A stretch of 21,698 bases of DNA from SHWC01 sp945902735 (GTDB lineage Bacteria; Pseudomonadota; Alphaproteobacteria; UBA828): the NCBI GenBank assembly GCA_945902735.1, contig CAMDNF010000041.1, positions 1 to 21,698 of the forward strand. Direction: 5' to 3'. Of this stretch, positions 1-9,765 are shown piece after piece. A program made the position numbers and the translations under genes. The notes beneath the pieces are model-generated. The model searched no databases, was not told the origin of the DNA, and saw only the letters and a list, made by a program, of their open reading frames with translations. Every line of letters starts with the position of its first letter. Position 1 is the first letter of the stretch.

Positions 1-7
1 AGGGGGT

Positions 8-76
8 AAGAAGGAGGCCGTCGCGCCTTCTTCCCTTGTACCCTCCCCCATGAGGGGGAGGGTTAGGGTGGGGGGT
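8..76. repeat. GC-rich palindromic intergenic repeat
   Basis: A perfect 10-bp inverted repeat (ACCCTCCCCC at 40-49, GGGGGAGGGT at 54-63, loop ATGA) is followed at once by a second G-rich half (to 76). A weaker hairpin lies just before it (AAGAAGG at 8-14, CCTTCTT at 26-32). Short C-rich/G-rich palindromes of this type are common dispersed intergenic repeats in alphaproteobacteria. It may also serve as the 3' end of a gene outside the window. No T-run follows, so it is not called an intrinsic terminator. The rest of the spacer up to 162 shows no convincing promoter. Confidence 0.6.
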
Positions 77-162
77 GGCCCGATCGGCGGGTGATTTGTG
101 CCGGACCACGCGCGCGTCACCCCGCTTGAGGCGCGCCCGAGTCGTCTGCGAAAGTCTATCGG

Positions 163-2391
163 ATGGCCCAGCCCCACGCCACGACGCCCACCGCGACCAA
201 TGAGCCAGCCGCCACCGCTGCGCCTCATACGGTGAGCGTGCTGCTGCCGCTCGCGCTCGACACCGCCTATGACTACCGCGTGCCTGAAGACCTTGAAATT
301 GTCCCCGGCGCCATCGTCGAAGTGCCGCTCGGCCAGCGTCGGCTGGTCGGGGTGGTCTGGGGCGAGGGCGAAGGCGCCGTCGCGCCCGCGCGGCTGAAAG
401 ATATCGCGAGCGTTCGCGCGGTGCCGCCTCTGCCCGCCAAGCTCCGCGCCCTGATCGATTGGGTCGCGGACTACACGCTGGCCAGCCGGGGCGCAGTCTT
501 GCGCATGGCCTTAAGCGTGCCGGATGCGCTCGAACCGCCCGCCCCTCTGCTCGGTTACGCGCTGGGGCCGCCGCCACCCGCCAAGCTCACGCCAGCGCGC
601 ATGCGCGTATTGGCGGCCCTCAACCACAAGCCGACGCTGAGCGCGGCCGATCTCGCGCGCGAGGCGGGTGTCGGCGTTGCGGTCGTGCGCGGCCTCGCCA
701 AAGCCGGCGCTCTGATCGATGTGCCCTTGCCGCGCCCTCAATTTCCCGCGCCCGATCCCGATCATCCCGGCCCCACGCTGTCGCCCGATCAAATCGAGGC
801 CTCGAACGATCTGATCGGCAAAGCGAAGAACGGCGGCTTCTCGGTCACGCTACTCGATGGCGTGACCGGTTCGGGCAAGACCGAAGTCTATTTCGAAGCC
901 ATCGCCGCTGCTCTACGCGCCGGCAAACAGGCGCTCGTGCTCGTCCCCGAAATCGCTTTGACGCCGCAATGGATGGCCCGCTTCCGCGCGCGCTTCGGCG
1001 CGGCGCCCGCTGAATGGCATTCCGAGCTTGGCGCCAAACGCCGGCGCGAAACCTGGCGTGGCATTGCCAATGGCGAGATTTCCGTCGTGGTCGGCGCGCG
1101 CTCGGCGCTGTTTCTGCCCTTCCCAAAATTGGGCTTGATCGTGGTCGATGAGGAACATGAGAGCGCGTTCAAACAAGAAGACGGCGTGATCTACCAAGCG
1201 CGCGACATGGCGGTGGTGCGCGCGCGGCTTGAGGGCGCGCCGATCGTGCTGTCCTCCGCCACGCCCTCGCTCGAAACATTGAACAATGTCGAGGCCGGGC
1301 GTTATCGGCGGCTTGTTTTGCCCGAGCGTCATGGCGATGCCGAAATGCCATTGATCGCCGCGATCGATTTGCGGCGCGACGCACCGCCGCGCGGCGCCTG
1401 GCTCGCGCCATTGTTGCGTGAGGCGCTTCGCGAAACTTTCGCGGCCGGCGAACAGGCGCTGCTCTTTCTCAATCGGCGCGGCTACGCGCCACTTACGCTC
1501 TGCCGCGCCTGCGGCCATCGCCTGAATTGCCCGAATTGCACGTCGTGGTTGGTCGAGCATCGCTTCGCCAATCGGCTCTCCTGCCACCATTGCGGCTATG
1601 GCACTGCGCTGCCCGAGGCCTGCCCTTCCTGCGGCGCGCTCGGCAAGCTCGCCGCCTGCGGCCCCGGCGTCGAACGCCTGGCGGAAGAAGTCACCGCGCT
1701 GTTCCCCGAAGCCCGCTTCGCGCTCGCGACCAGCGACACGATCGCGACACCGGCCGAGGCCGCCGCGCTCATTCAACGCATCGAACGGCGCGAGATCGAC
1801 GCGCTGGTCGGCACGCAAATCGTCGCCAAGGGCCATCATTTCCCCTTGTTGACTCTGGTTGGTGTGGTCGACGCCGATCTCGGCCTCGCCGGCGGCGATC
1901 TGCGCGCGGCCGAGCGCACCTTCCAATTGCTGCAACAGGTCGCCGGCCGCGCCGGGCGCGCCGATCGCAAAGGCCGCGTGCTGCTGCAAACCTATATGCC
2001 CGAGCACCCGGTGATGGCGGCCCTGGTCTCAGGGAATCGCGACCGCTTTCTGGCCGAGGAGGCGGCGCAACGCAAAGCCCATGGCCTGCCGCCCTTTGGC
2101 CGGCTGGCGGCCCTGATCATTTCCGCCCGCACCGAGCGCGAGGCGGCCGAGACCGCGCGCGCCCTCGCCCGCATCGCGCGCGCCGACCTTGGCGCGCATT
2201 CGCCGATCGAAATTCTGGGCCCCGCGCCTGCACCACTCGCGCTGCTGCGCGGCCGGCATCGCCAACGCGTGCTGATCAAGGCGCCGAAGGATTCGCGCCT
2301 GCAGCCTTATCTTCGCCGTTGGCTCGCCTCCATGCCACGCAAGACCGGTGTCGCGATTCAGGCCGATATCGACCCCTATAGCTTCTTGTGA
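163..2391 (+). CDS. priA: Primosomal protein N' (replication restart helicase PriA)
   Basis: PriA is the superfamily 2 DNA helicase that recognises stalled or collapsed replication forks and reloads the replisome in the cytoplasm. The 742-residue length fits the family. An N-terminal 3'-DNA-binding region (about 24-115) is followed by a winged-helix-like part, then the helicase core: Walker A GVTGSGKT at 233-240, DEEH box at 329-332, SSATPS at 364-369. Eight cysteines in four CxxC pairs (447/450, 456/459, 474/477, 487/490) form the two zinc sites inserted in the helicase. The C-terminal helicase motif GRAGR is at 595-599. The ATG at 163 has little Shine-Dalgarno sequence; family homology begins near residue 24 (VSVLLPL), so a GTG at 231 is a less likely alternative. 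It lies directly upstream of the F1 operon on the same strand, separated by about 200 bp. Confidence 0.97.
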   Translation: MAQPHATTPTATNEPAATAAPHTVSVLLPLALDTAYDYRVPEDLEIVPGAIVEVPLGQRRLVGVVWGEGEGAVAPARLKDIASVRAVPPLPAKLRALIDWVADYTLASRGAVLRMALSVPDALEPPAPLLGYALGPPPPAKLTPARMRVLAALNHKPTLSAADLAREAGVGVAVVRGLAKAGALIDVPLPRPQFPAPDPDHPGPTLSPDQIEASNDLIGKAKNGGFSVTLLDGVTGSGKTEVYFEAIAAALRAGKQALVLVPEIALTPQWMARFRARFGAAPAEWHSELGAKRRRETWRGIANGEISVVVGARSALFLPFPKLGLIVVDEEHESAFKQEDGVIYQARDMAVVRARLEGAPIVLSSATPSLETLNNVEAGRYRRLVLPERHGDAEMPLIAAIDLRRDAPPRGAWLAPLLREALRETFAAGEQALLFLNRRGYAPLTLCRACGHRLNCPNCTSWLVEHRFANRLSCHHCGYGTALPEACPSCGALGKLAACGPGVERLAEEVTALFPEARFALATSDTIATPAEAAALIQRIERREIDALVGTQIVAKGHHFPLLTLVGVVDADLGLAGGDLRAAERTFQLLQQVAGRAGRADRKGRVLLQTYMPEHPVMAALVSGNRDRFLAEEAAQRKAHGLPPFGRLAALIISARTEREAAETARALARIARADLGAHSPIEILGPAPAPLALLRGRHRQRVLIKAPKDSRLQPYLRRWLASMPRKTGVAIQADIDPYSFL

Positions 2392-2438
2392 GCTCAACAT
2401 ATTGATTTAGAACGCCTAACATCATTTGTTTCGCGCGG

Positions 2439-2467
2439 TTGAACCGGCCGGGGCGTTGTGTTACCTA
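2439..2467 (+). promoter_or_regulatory. Weak candidate promoter of the atpHAGDC operon
   Basis: The 207-bp gap between priA and atpH is the natural place for the atp operon promoter. TTGAAC at 2439-2444 is followed after 17 bp by TACCTA at 2462-2467. The -35 box matches the sigma-70 consensus at 4 of 6 bases but the -10 box is poor. The -35 lies in a small palindrome (CGGTT-G-AACCG). This is a position-based suggestion only; other starts in the gap are possible. Confidence 0.25.
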
Positions 2468-2598
2468 TCGCACGCCTTTCGGGCGGGCGGGGCCGCGCGA
2501 GGTCCTTCGTCGCGGTCGATTTCCCCCAAAATTAAAGAGTGATGGCCCGCGCCAATCAAGCGGGTCGCGCCAAACGGAACCTAGGGAGCTATTGAGCG

Positions 2599-3156
2599 GT
2601 GGCAGCGCAGGACACCGGCCTTTCGGGCCTTGCTGATCGTTATGGCGCGGCGCTTTTCGCGCTGGCGGATGAGCGTGGTCAGCTCGATCACGTGGCAACC
2701 GATCTCGGCCGACTTCAAATCTTGATCGGCACGAGCGCCGACTTGCGCGCGCTGTTGCGCAGCCCCGTGCTGAGCCGCGTCGATCAGGCGCGCGCGCTCG
2801 CCGCCGTGCTGGAGCGCTTAGGGATCAACCCGATCGTCAAGAATTTGACCGGCCTGATGGCCAAGAACCGGCGCTTGTTCGCGCTTGAGCGCACGATCAC
2901 GGCCTATCGCGAGCGGCTCGCACGCCACCGCGGCGAGGTCGCGGCCGAAGTGATCTCGGCCATTCCGCTGAAGCCCGAGCATCTCCAGGCCGTGCGCGAT
3001 TCGGTCAAGCGCGTGGTTGGGCGTGATGTCACGCTCGATGCCAAGGTCGATCCCACACTCATTGGCGGGCTGATCGTCAAGGTCGGCTCGCGCATGCTCG
3101 ACAATTCACTGCGTACAAAATTGCAAAATCTCGAACTCGCGTTGAAGGGGACGTGA
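2599..3156 (+). CDS. atpH: ATP synthase F1 subunit delta
   Basis: The delta subunit caps the F1 alpha3beta3 head and ties it to the peripheral stalk, so it is part of the stator of the membrane ATP synthase. The 185-residue length is normal. The N-terminal helical domain (LADRYGAALFALADE near 11-25) and the C-terminal conserved stretch (about 150-180, DPTLIGGLIVKVGSRMLDNS) match the family. The start is GTG at 2599, supported by TAGGGAG at 2582-2588, 10 bases upstream. It is the first gene of the F1-only operon usual in alphaproteobacteria; the stop overlaps the GTG at 3153, just ahead of the atpA ATG. Confidence 0.96.
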   Translation: MAAQDTGLSGLADRYGAALFALADERGQLDHVATDLGRLQILIGTSADLRALLRSPVLSRVDQARALAAVLERLGINPIVKNLTGLMAKNRRLFALERTITAYRERLARHRGEVAAEVISAIPLKPEHLQAVRDSVKRVVGRDVTLDAKVDPTLIGGLIVKVGSRMLDNSLRTKLQNLELALKGT

Positions 3157-3158
3157 CG

Positions 3159-4688
<1,530 letters not shown>

Positions 4689-4719
4689 GGCGGCCGATGC
4701 GGAACGCTCACACCTCTAT

Positions 4720-4813
4720 CGTCATGGCCGGGATTGACCCGGCCATCCATGGTTCGACGGCGCGGATGGCGCCACCCAAGGCTGGATGCCCGGGTCTGCG
4801 GCCGGGCATGACG
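4720..4813. repeat. Long inverted repeat (REP-like element) inside the atp operon
   Basis: The left arm (4720-4749) begins CGTCATGGCCGGG and ends GGCCATCCA. The right arm (4783-4813) begins TGGATGCCCGGG and ends CCGGGCATGACG. The arms are near-complementary over about 30 bp, enclosing about 33 bp that contain a smaller GGCGC/GCGCC-like dyad. Elements with these CGTCATGnCCGG ends are abundant dispersed repeats in many alphaproteobacteria. The transcript would fold into a long stem in the 170-nt gap between atpA and atpG. Confidence 0.8.
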
Positions 4814-4858
4814 GATCGGGGTGTCAAATCTTCGGCCGAGACCCGGTAGGACAGGCCG

Positions 4859-5746
4859 ATGCCGAGTCTTAAAACTCTTCGAATTCGGATCAACAGCGTC
4901 AAGCAGACGCGGAAGATCACCTCGGCGATGAAGCTCGTCGCGGCCTCAAAGCTGCGTCGCGCGCAAGACGCCGCCGTCGCGGCCCGGCCCTATGCCGAGC
5001 GCTTGGAGCGCATGGTCTCTTCGCTCGCGCAAGCGATGGGCGGGCGGCCCGATGGCAATCCCCTCCTCGTCGGCACCGGCTCGGACAAAGTGCATTTGAT
5101 CGTGCTCGCGACCGCCGATCGCGGCCTCTGCGGCGGCTTTAATTCTTCGATCGTCCGCGCCACGCGCCGGCGCATCGCGGCCGAGCTCAAAGAGGGCAAG
5201 ACGGTCAAGCTGTTCACCGTCGGCCGCAAGGGCCGCGAGCAGATTTCGCGCGACTATGGCTCGCTGATTATCGAGCATGTGCAAGGCATCGGCCGGCGTG
5301 GCCCGAAATATGACGAGGCCGCCAAGGTCGCCGAGCGCCTGACCGCGCTCTATGCCGAAGGCGCCTTCGACACCTGCACCATCGTTTACAACCGCTTCAA
5401 ATCGGTCATCAGCCAGGTCGTCACCTTCCAGCGCCTGATCCCCTTCGCCGCGTCGGATGCCGACGCCGGCGGCGCCGAGACCAAAGACCTGCCGATCTAT
5501 GAATTCGAGCCGGAGGAGCAGGATATCGTTTCCGAGCTCCTGCCACGCAATCTCGCGGTTCAGGTGTTCCGCTCGTTGTTGGAGAACGCGGCGAGCGAGC
5601 AAGGTGCCCGCATGAGCGCGATGGATAACGCGACGCGCAATGCCGGCGATATGATCGACAAGCTGACGCTCAACTACAACCGCACGCGTCAAGCGCAGAT
5701 CACCAAAGAACTCATCGAAATCGTGTCGGGCGCGGAAGCGCTCTAG
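4859..5746 (+). CDS. atpG: ATP synthase F1 subunit gamma
   Basis: Gamma is the central rotor shaft of F1 that couples c-ring rotation to catalysis. The 295-residue protein shows the two signature ends: the N-terminal coiled-coil helix (INSVKQTRKITSAMKLVAAS, about 10-31) and the C-terminal helix with NATRNAGDMIDKL and ELIEIVSGAEAL at the very end. The middle holds the Rossmann-like domain (VLATADRGLCGGFNSS, about 82-97). The ATG at 4859 has a purine-rich AGGACAGG just upstream. It is separated from atpA by the REP-like repeat and from atpD by 37 bp. Confidence 0.97.
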   Translation: MPSLKTLRIRINSVKQTRKITSAMKLVAASKLRRAQDAAVAARPYAERLERMVSSLAQAMGGRPDGNPLLVGTGSDKVHLIVLATADRGLCGGFNSSIVRATRRRIAAELKEGKTVKLFTVGRKGREQISRDYGSLIIEHVQGIGRRGPKYDEAAKVAERLTALYAEGAFDTCTIVYNRFKSVISQVVTFQRLIPFAASDADAGGAETKDLPIYEFEPEEQDIVSELLPRNLAVQVFRSLLENAASEQGARMSAMDNATRNAGDMIDKLTLNYNRTRQAQITKELIEIVSGAEAL

Positions 5747-5783
5747 ACGCGGCACGCACTTTTAGCCCACGGGAGCTCGGGTC

Positions 5784-7211
<1,428 letters not shown>

Positions 7212-7246
7212 GAGATCGCCGAGGCGGCGTAAGAGAAAGATCTGTC

Positions 7247-7657
7247 ATGGCCGATACGTTTCTATTCGAGCTGGTCGCCCCCGAAAGCCTGATCTATTCG
7301 GATCAGGTCGAGATGGTCGTCGTGCCCGGCTCGGAAGGCGAGTTCGGCGTATTGCCGGGCCATTCGCCGCTGATTTCCGCGGTGCGCCCCGGCATTGTCG
7401 AGATTTACGAATACCCGGCGATAAAATCCAAGGCGCGCTTTTTTGTCGCCGGTGGCTTTGCCGAGGTCACGGCCGAGCGCTGCACGGTGCTCTCAAGCAT
7501 CGCCATGCCGGTCGAGGAGATCGACCGGGAGGCCGCCCGCCAAGGCCTAGAAGAGGCCGAGCTTGAGCTCCGCGATGCCCAAGGCGATGCCGAAAAAGCC
7601 CGGGCAGAGGCAGCCATTGTGATCGCGCGCGCCATGCTCGAGGTCGCTGGCGGCTGA
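7247..7657 (+). CDS. atpC: ATP synthase F1 subunit epsilon
   Basis: Epsilon binds the lower part of gamma and in many bacteria acts as an inhibitor of ATP hydrolysis. The 136-residue protein has the N-terminal beta-sandwich (FELVAPESLIYSDQVEMV, with GEFGVLPGHSPLIS about 30-43) and a shorter C-terminal helical part rich in Glu, Ala and Arg (about 95-134). The ATG at 7247 lies 35 bp after the atpD stop with a purine-rich AAGAGAAAGA upstream. It is the last gene of the operon. Confidence 0.95.
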   Translation: MADTFLFELVAPESLIYSDQVEMVVVPGSEGEFGVLPGHSPLISAVRPGIVEIYEYPAIKSKARFFVAGGFAEVTAERCTVLSSIAMPVEEIDREAARQGLEEAELELRDAQGDAEKARAEAAIVIARAMLEVAGG

Positions 7658-7671
7658 CGTAGTCGCGCCGT

Positions 7672-7697
7672 TTTGTCGACCGTTCACCGGCGACAAA
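7672..7697 (+). terminator. Hairpin after atpC, possible end of the atp operon
   Basis: TTTGTCG (7672-7678) and CGACAAA (7691-7697) pair as a 7-bp stem. After one bulged A, inner CCG/CGG pairs extend it to 10 bp around a TTCAC loop. It starts 15 bp after the atpC stop. No T-run follows, so it may act in RNA stability or with Rho rather than as a classical intrinsic terminator. Confidence 0.45.
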
Positions 7698-7783
7698 CGC
7701 CCGCATTAACCTTAATACCGTCAATAGCTTGCGCCATTTTGGCCGATTCTCCGCGTGAATCACGCCGCGACCCGATGCACGGC

Positions 7784-7811
7784 TTGTCGAGGCCGGGCCT
7801 GTGGCTATAAT
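7784..7811 (+). promoter_or_regulatory. Strong sigma-70-type promoter for the ferritin-like gene
   Basis: A perfect -10 box TATAAT lies at 7806-7811 and TTGTCG at 7784-7789 is the -35 box (4 of 6 consensus), with a 16-bp spacer. A start of transcription near 7818 would leave a leader of about 42 nt with GGAGATGG at 7846-7853 as ribosome binding site. The promoter lies inside the upstream open frame extension, which supports the internal ATG at 7860 as the true start. Confidence 0.65.
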
Positions 7812-7859
7812 CCAGCTCAAAGAAGACTATATAAGAAACGTGTATGGAGATGGTGCGTC

Positions 7860-8681
7860 ATGGGCCTCTGGACGCTCAACGATATACCGTGGGATCGCTT
7901 CGACCGCTCGAAGCTCGATCCCGAGATGGTCAAGATTGCCAAAGCGGCCTGCATGGTCGAGTACCACAGCGGGGACTATGGCGCCTATTTGTGCAGCGTG
8001 TTCCCCGGCGATCCCGAGTTCGCGGCAGCCGCAACCGCCTGGGCCGAGGAAGAGATCCAGCACGGCAAGGTTCTTCGTCACTATGCCGAACTGGCCGACC
8101 CGAGCTTCGATTTCGATGAGGCGTTTGCCCGTTTTGTCGCCGGCCACCGGATTGAGATCGACGCCGATGAATCGATCCGGGGCTCGCGCTGCGGCGAGCT
8201 GGTGGCGCGCTGTGTGGTCGAGGTGGGCACCTCGGCCCATTATAGCGCGCTCCGCGATTCATCGGAGGAGCCGGTCTTCCGCGAGATTTCCCGGCGCATC
8301 GCGGCCGACGAGTTTCGCCACTACAAGCTCTTCTACAGCAACATGAAGCGCTATCAGGCCTTGGAAGGCGTCAGCACCCTCTCGCGCGTCAAGGTCGCGG
8401 CCAGGCGCCTGATCGAAAGCACGGATGACGAGCTTGCTTACGCCTATCATTGCGGCTCGGGTGAAACGCGGCCCTATGATCGGCGTCGCTGCACCGTGGC
8501 CTATGCGGCGTGCACGTTGCCGCGCTATCGCTATGAGCACGTCGAGCTCGGCTTCGGCATGACCTTGAAGGCCGTCGGGATCAAGCCGCAAGGGGCGCTC
8601 GGCCGGTTCTTGACCCGTCTGGCGTGGGCGTTGTTTCGGCGCTACGCGCAAGGCCTCCAGCGCAAACTCGCGCACGCCTGA
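7860..8681 (+). CDS. Ferritin-like di-iron protein of unknown function
   Basis: The 273-residue protein has the ligand pattern of a non-haem di-iron four-helix bundle: Glu34 (helix with VEYHSGDY), Glu65 and His68 (EEIQHG), Glu121 (VVEVGTSAHY) and Glu151 with His154 (DEFRHYKLF). This E / ExxH / E / ExxH set is shared by ferritin-like oxidases, desaturases and N-oxygenases, so iron-dependent redox chemistry is likely, but the substrate cannot be read from sequence. No signal peptide is seen; the C-terminus (about 245-273) is a basic, aromatic helix that might be amphipathic. The start at 7860 is chosen for its ribosome binding site GGAGATGG and because the promoter lies within the longer frame that begins at 7755. 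It stands between the atp operon and a small hypothetical gene and has no obvious pathway partner. Confidence 0.75.
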   Translation: MGLWTLNDIPWDRFDRSKLDPEMVKIAKAACMVEYHSGDYGAYLCSVFPGDPEFAAAATAWAEEEIQHGKVLRHYAELADPSFDFDEAFARFVAGHRIEIDADESIRGSRCGELVARCVVEVGTSAHYSALRDSSEEPVFREISRRIAADEFRHYKLFYSNMKRYQALEGVSTLSRVKVAARRLIESTDDELAYAYHCGSGETRPYDRRRCTVAYAACTLPRYRYEHVELGFGMTLKAVGIKPQGALGRFLTRLAWALFRRYAQGLQRKLAHA

Positions 8682-8689
8682 TCGCCCGC

Positions 8690-8708
8690 GCGCGCCGGCT
8701 CGGCGCGC
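8690..8708 (+). other. Perfect hairpin between the ferritin-like gene and the next gene
   Basis: GCGCGCCG (8690-8697) and CGGCGCGC (8701-8708) form a perfect 8-bp GC stem with the 3-nt loop GCT. It starts 8 bases after the stop of the ferritin-like gene and ends 8 bases before the next ATG, occupying the place of a ribosome binding site. There is no T-run, so termination is not implied. It could reduce or gate translation of the downstream gene. Confidence 0.5.
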
Positions 8709-8716
8709 CCAACCCC

Positions 8717-9247
8717 ATGACCGACACGCTGCACCAACTCAACATCACGGTCTCGACCGAAGAGGACCGCCTGTTGTTGCGTCTATCGACGACAGGAAAG
8801 AGAGAATATCGGCTTTGGCTGACGCGCCGCTTTGTACGCGCGCTGTGGGATGTCTTGCTCAAAGTGGCGGAGCGCCAACCCGGCGTCGGCGAGCAGGGCG
8901 ACGAGGAAGTCCGCAAGGCGTTACTGTCTTTCCAGCACGATGCCGCCATCAACGAAGCGGATTTCAAAACCGCCTATAAGGGCGGCGAACTTGAAACCCC
9001 ATTGGGTGAAGAACCCGTGCTGCTAACGGGCGCTCAGCTCAAAACCTCGCGCTCGGGCAATGTCGAGCTCACGCTCACGCTCACCGCCACCGACAACCGC
9101 ACGGTCTCGGTCCGCCTCGATCCCAAGCTGCTTCATTCGTTCTGCGGCATGTTGGCGGCAGCGGCCAAGAAGGCGGAATGGGCGCTCGATCTTTCGGTCG
9201 GCACGCCGCTTGTCACCAAAGTGAGCGACCGCGCCCGCGTGCACTAA
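8717..9247 (+). CDS. Conserved-looking hypothetical protein
   Basis: I do not recognise this 176-residue protein. It has no signal peptide or membrane segment. The composition suggests alternating beta strands (LNITVSTEEDRLLLRLST at the N-terminus, VELTLTLTATDNRTVSVRL about 117-135) around helices (FVRALWDVLLKVAER about 40-54; LLHSFCGMLAAAAKKAEW about 139-156), so a small alpha/beta domain is plausible. The ATG at 8717 is chosen because upstream codons run into the preceding gene; no Shine-Dalgarno is visible and a strong hairpin sits in its place, so it probably depends on translation of the ferritin-like gene 35 bp upstream. Codon usage looks like its neighbours. It ends 5 bp from the stop of rppH on the other strand. 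Confidence 0.7.
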   Translation: MTDTLHQLNITVSTEEDRLLLRLSTTGKREYRLWLTRRFVRALWDVLLKVAERQPGVGEQGDEEVRKALLSFQHDAAINEADFKTAYKGGELETPLGEEPVLLTGAQLKTSRSGNVELTLTLTATDNRTVSVRLDPKLLHSFCGMLAAAAKKAEWALDLSVGTPLVTKVSDRARVH

Positions 9248-9252
9248 TCCGC

Positions 9253-9765
9253 TCACTGCTCGTCCAGGTGGGACGCGAATTCTTGCAGCACCAGCTCATA
9301 GAGCGGCCGCTTGAAATCGACGATCGAGGCCATGAGCTCCGCCGGCGAGGTCCACCGCCAGGTGCCGAATTCCTGATGCGGCGTGACCAGATTGACGTCT
9401 GAATCGCGACCCAAAAAGCGCACCGCGAACCATTTTTGACGTTGGCCCCGATAGCGCCCTTTCCAGGCCGAATCCACCAGATCGGCCGGCAGATCATAGC
9501 TCAGCCAATCGCGGCTCTCGGCCAACACATCGACCAGCCCTCGGCCGATGCCGGTTTCCTCTTCAAGCTCGCGCAACGCCGCCTCGAGCGGCGCCTCGCC
9601 GTCATCGATGCCGCCCTGCGGCATTTGCCAGGCCTCGAGAAAACGGTCGAGGCGCTGGCCCGCGAAAATGCGCCGCTCGCCATTGATCACCATGATGCCG
9701 ACGCCCTGTCGATAAGGCCGGCGCGCTGGTTCGATCCAGGGTTGCGATGTGGTGGGTTTGCGCAT
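9253..9765 (-). CDS. rppH: RNA pyrophosphohydrolase RppH (Nudix family)
   Basis: RppH removes pyrophosphate from the 5' end of transcripts and so starts RNase E-dependent mRNA decay; the same enzymes hydrolyse dinucleoside polyphosphates. The 170-residue protein has the opening typical of the family (YRQGVGIMV about 18-26), QMPQGG at 47-52, and a complete Nudix box from Gly51 to Ile73 with Glu57, Arg65, Glu66, Glu69 and Glu70. The ATG at 9765 shares one base with the stop of the upstream gene (TAATG), a sign of translational coupling. It is the last gene of the long minus-strand block. Confidence 0.93.
   Translation of the reverse strand: MRKPTTSQPWIEPARRPYRQGVGIMVINGERRIFAGQRLDRFLEAWQMPQGGIDDGEAPLEAALRELEEETGIGRGLVDVLAESRDWLSYDLPADLVDSAWKGRYRGQRQKWFAVRFLGRDSDVNLVTPHQEFGTWRWTSPAELMASIVDFKRPLYELVLQEFASHLDEQ

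Noticed and set aside
913..2007. Long minus-strand open frame opposite priA
   Set aside because: It lies wholly antisense to a certain gene with complete helicase motifs; its product is Arg/Ala/Gly-rich without motifs, as expected from high-GC codon bias.
2392..2598. Possible small gene between priA and atpH
   Set aside because: The short frames seen are Arg/Pro-rich, and have no ribosome binding site; the gap is better explained as the atp operon leader.
4946..5755. Minus-strand open frame opposite atpG
   Set aside because: Same reason: complete overlap with a conserved gene and no recognisable domain.
7755..7859. Extended N-terminus of the ferritin-like protein, 35 residues longer
   Set aside because: The extension contains a perfect TATAAT promoter box and reads as Cys/Arg-rich sequence unlike the rest; the ATG at 7860 has a good ribosome binding site.
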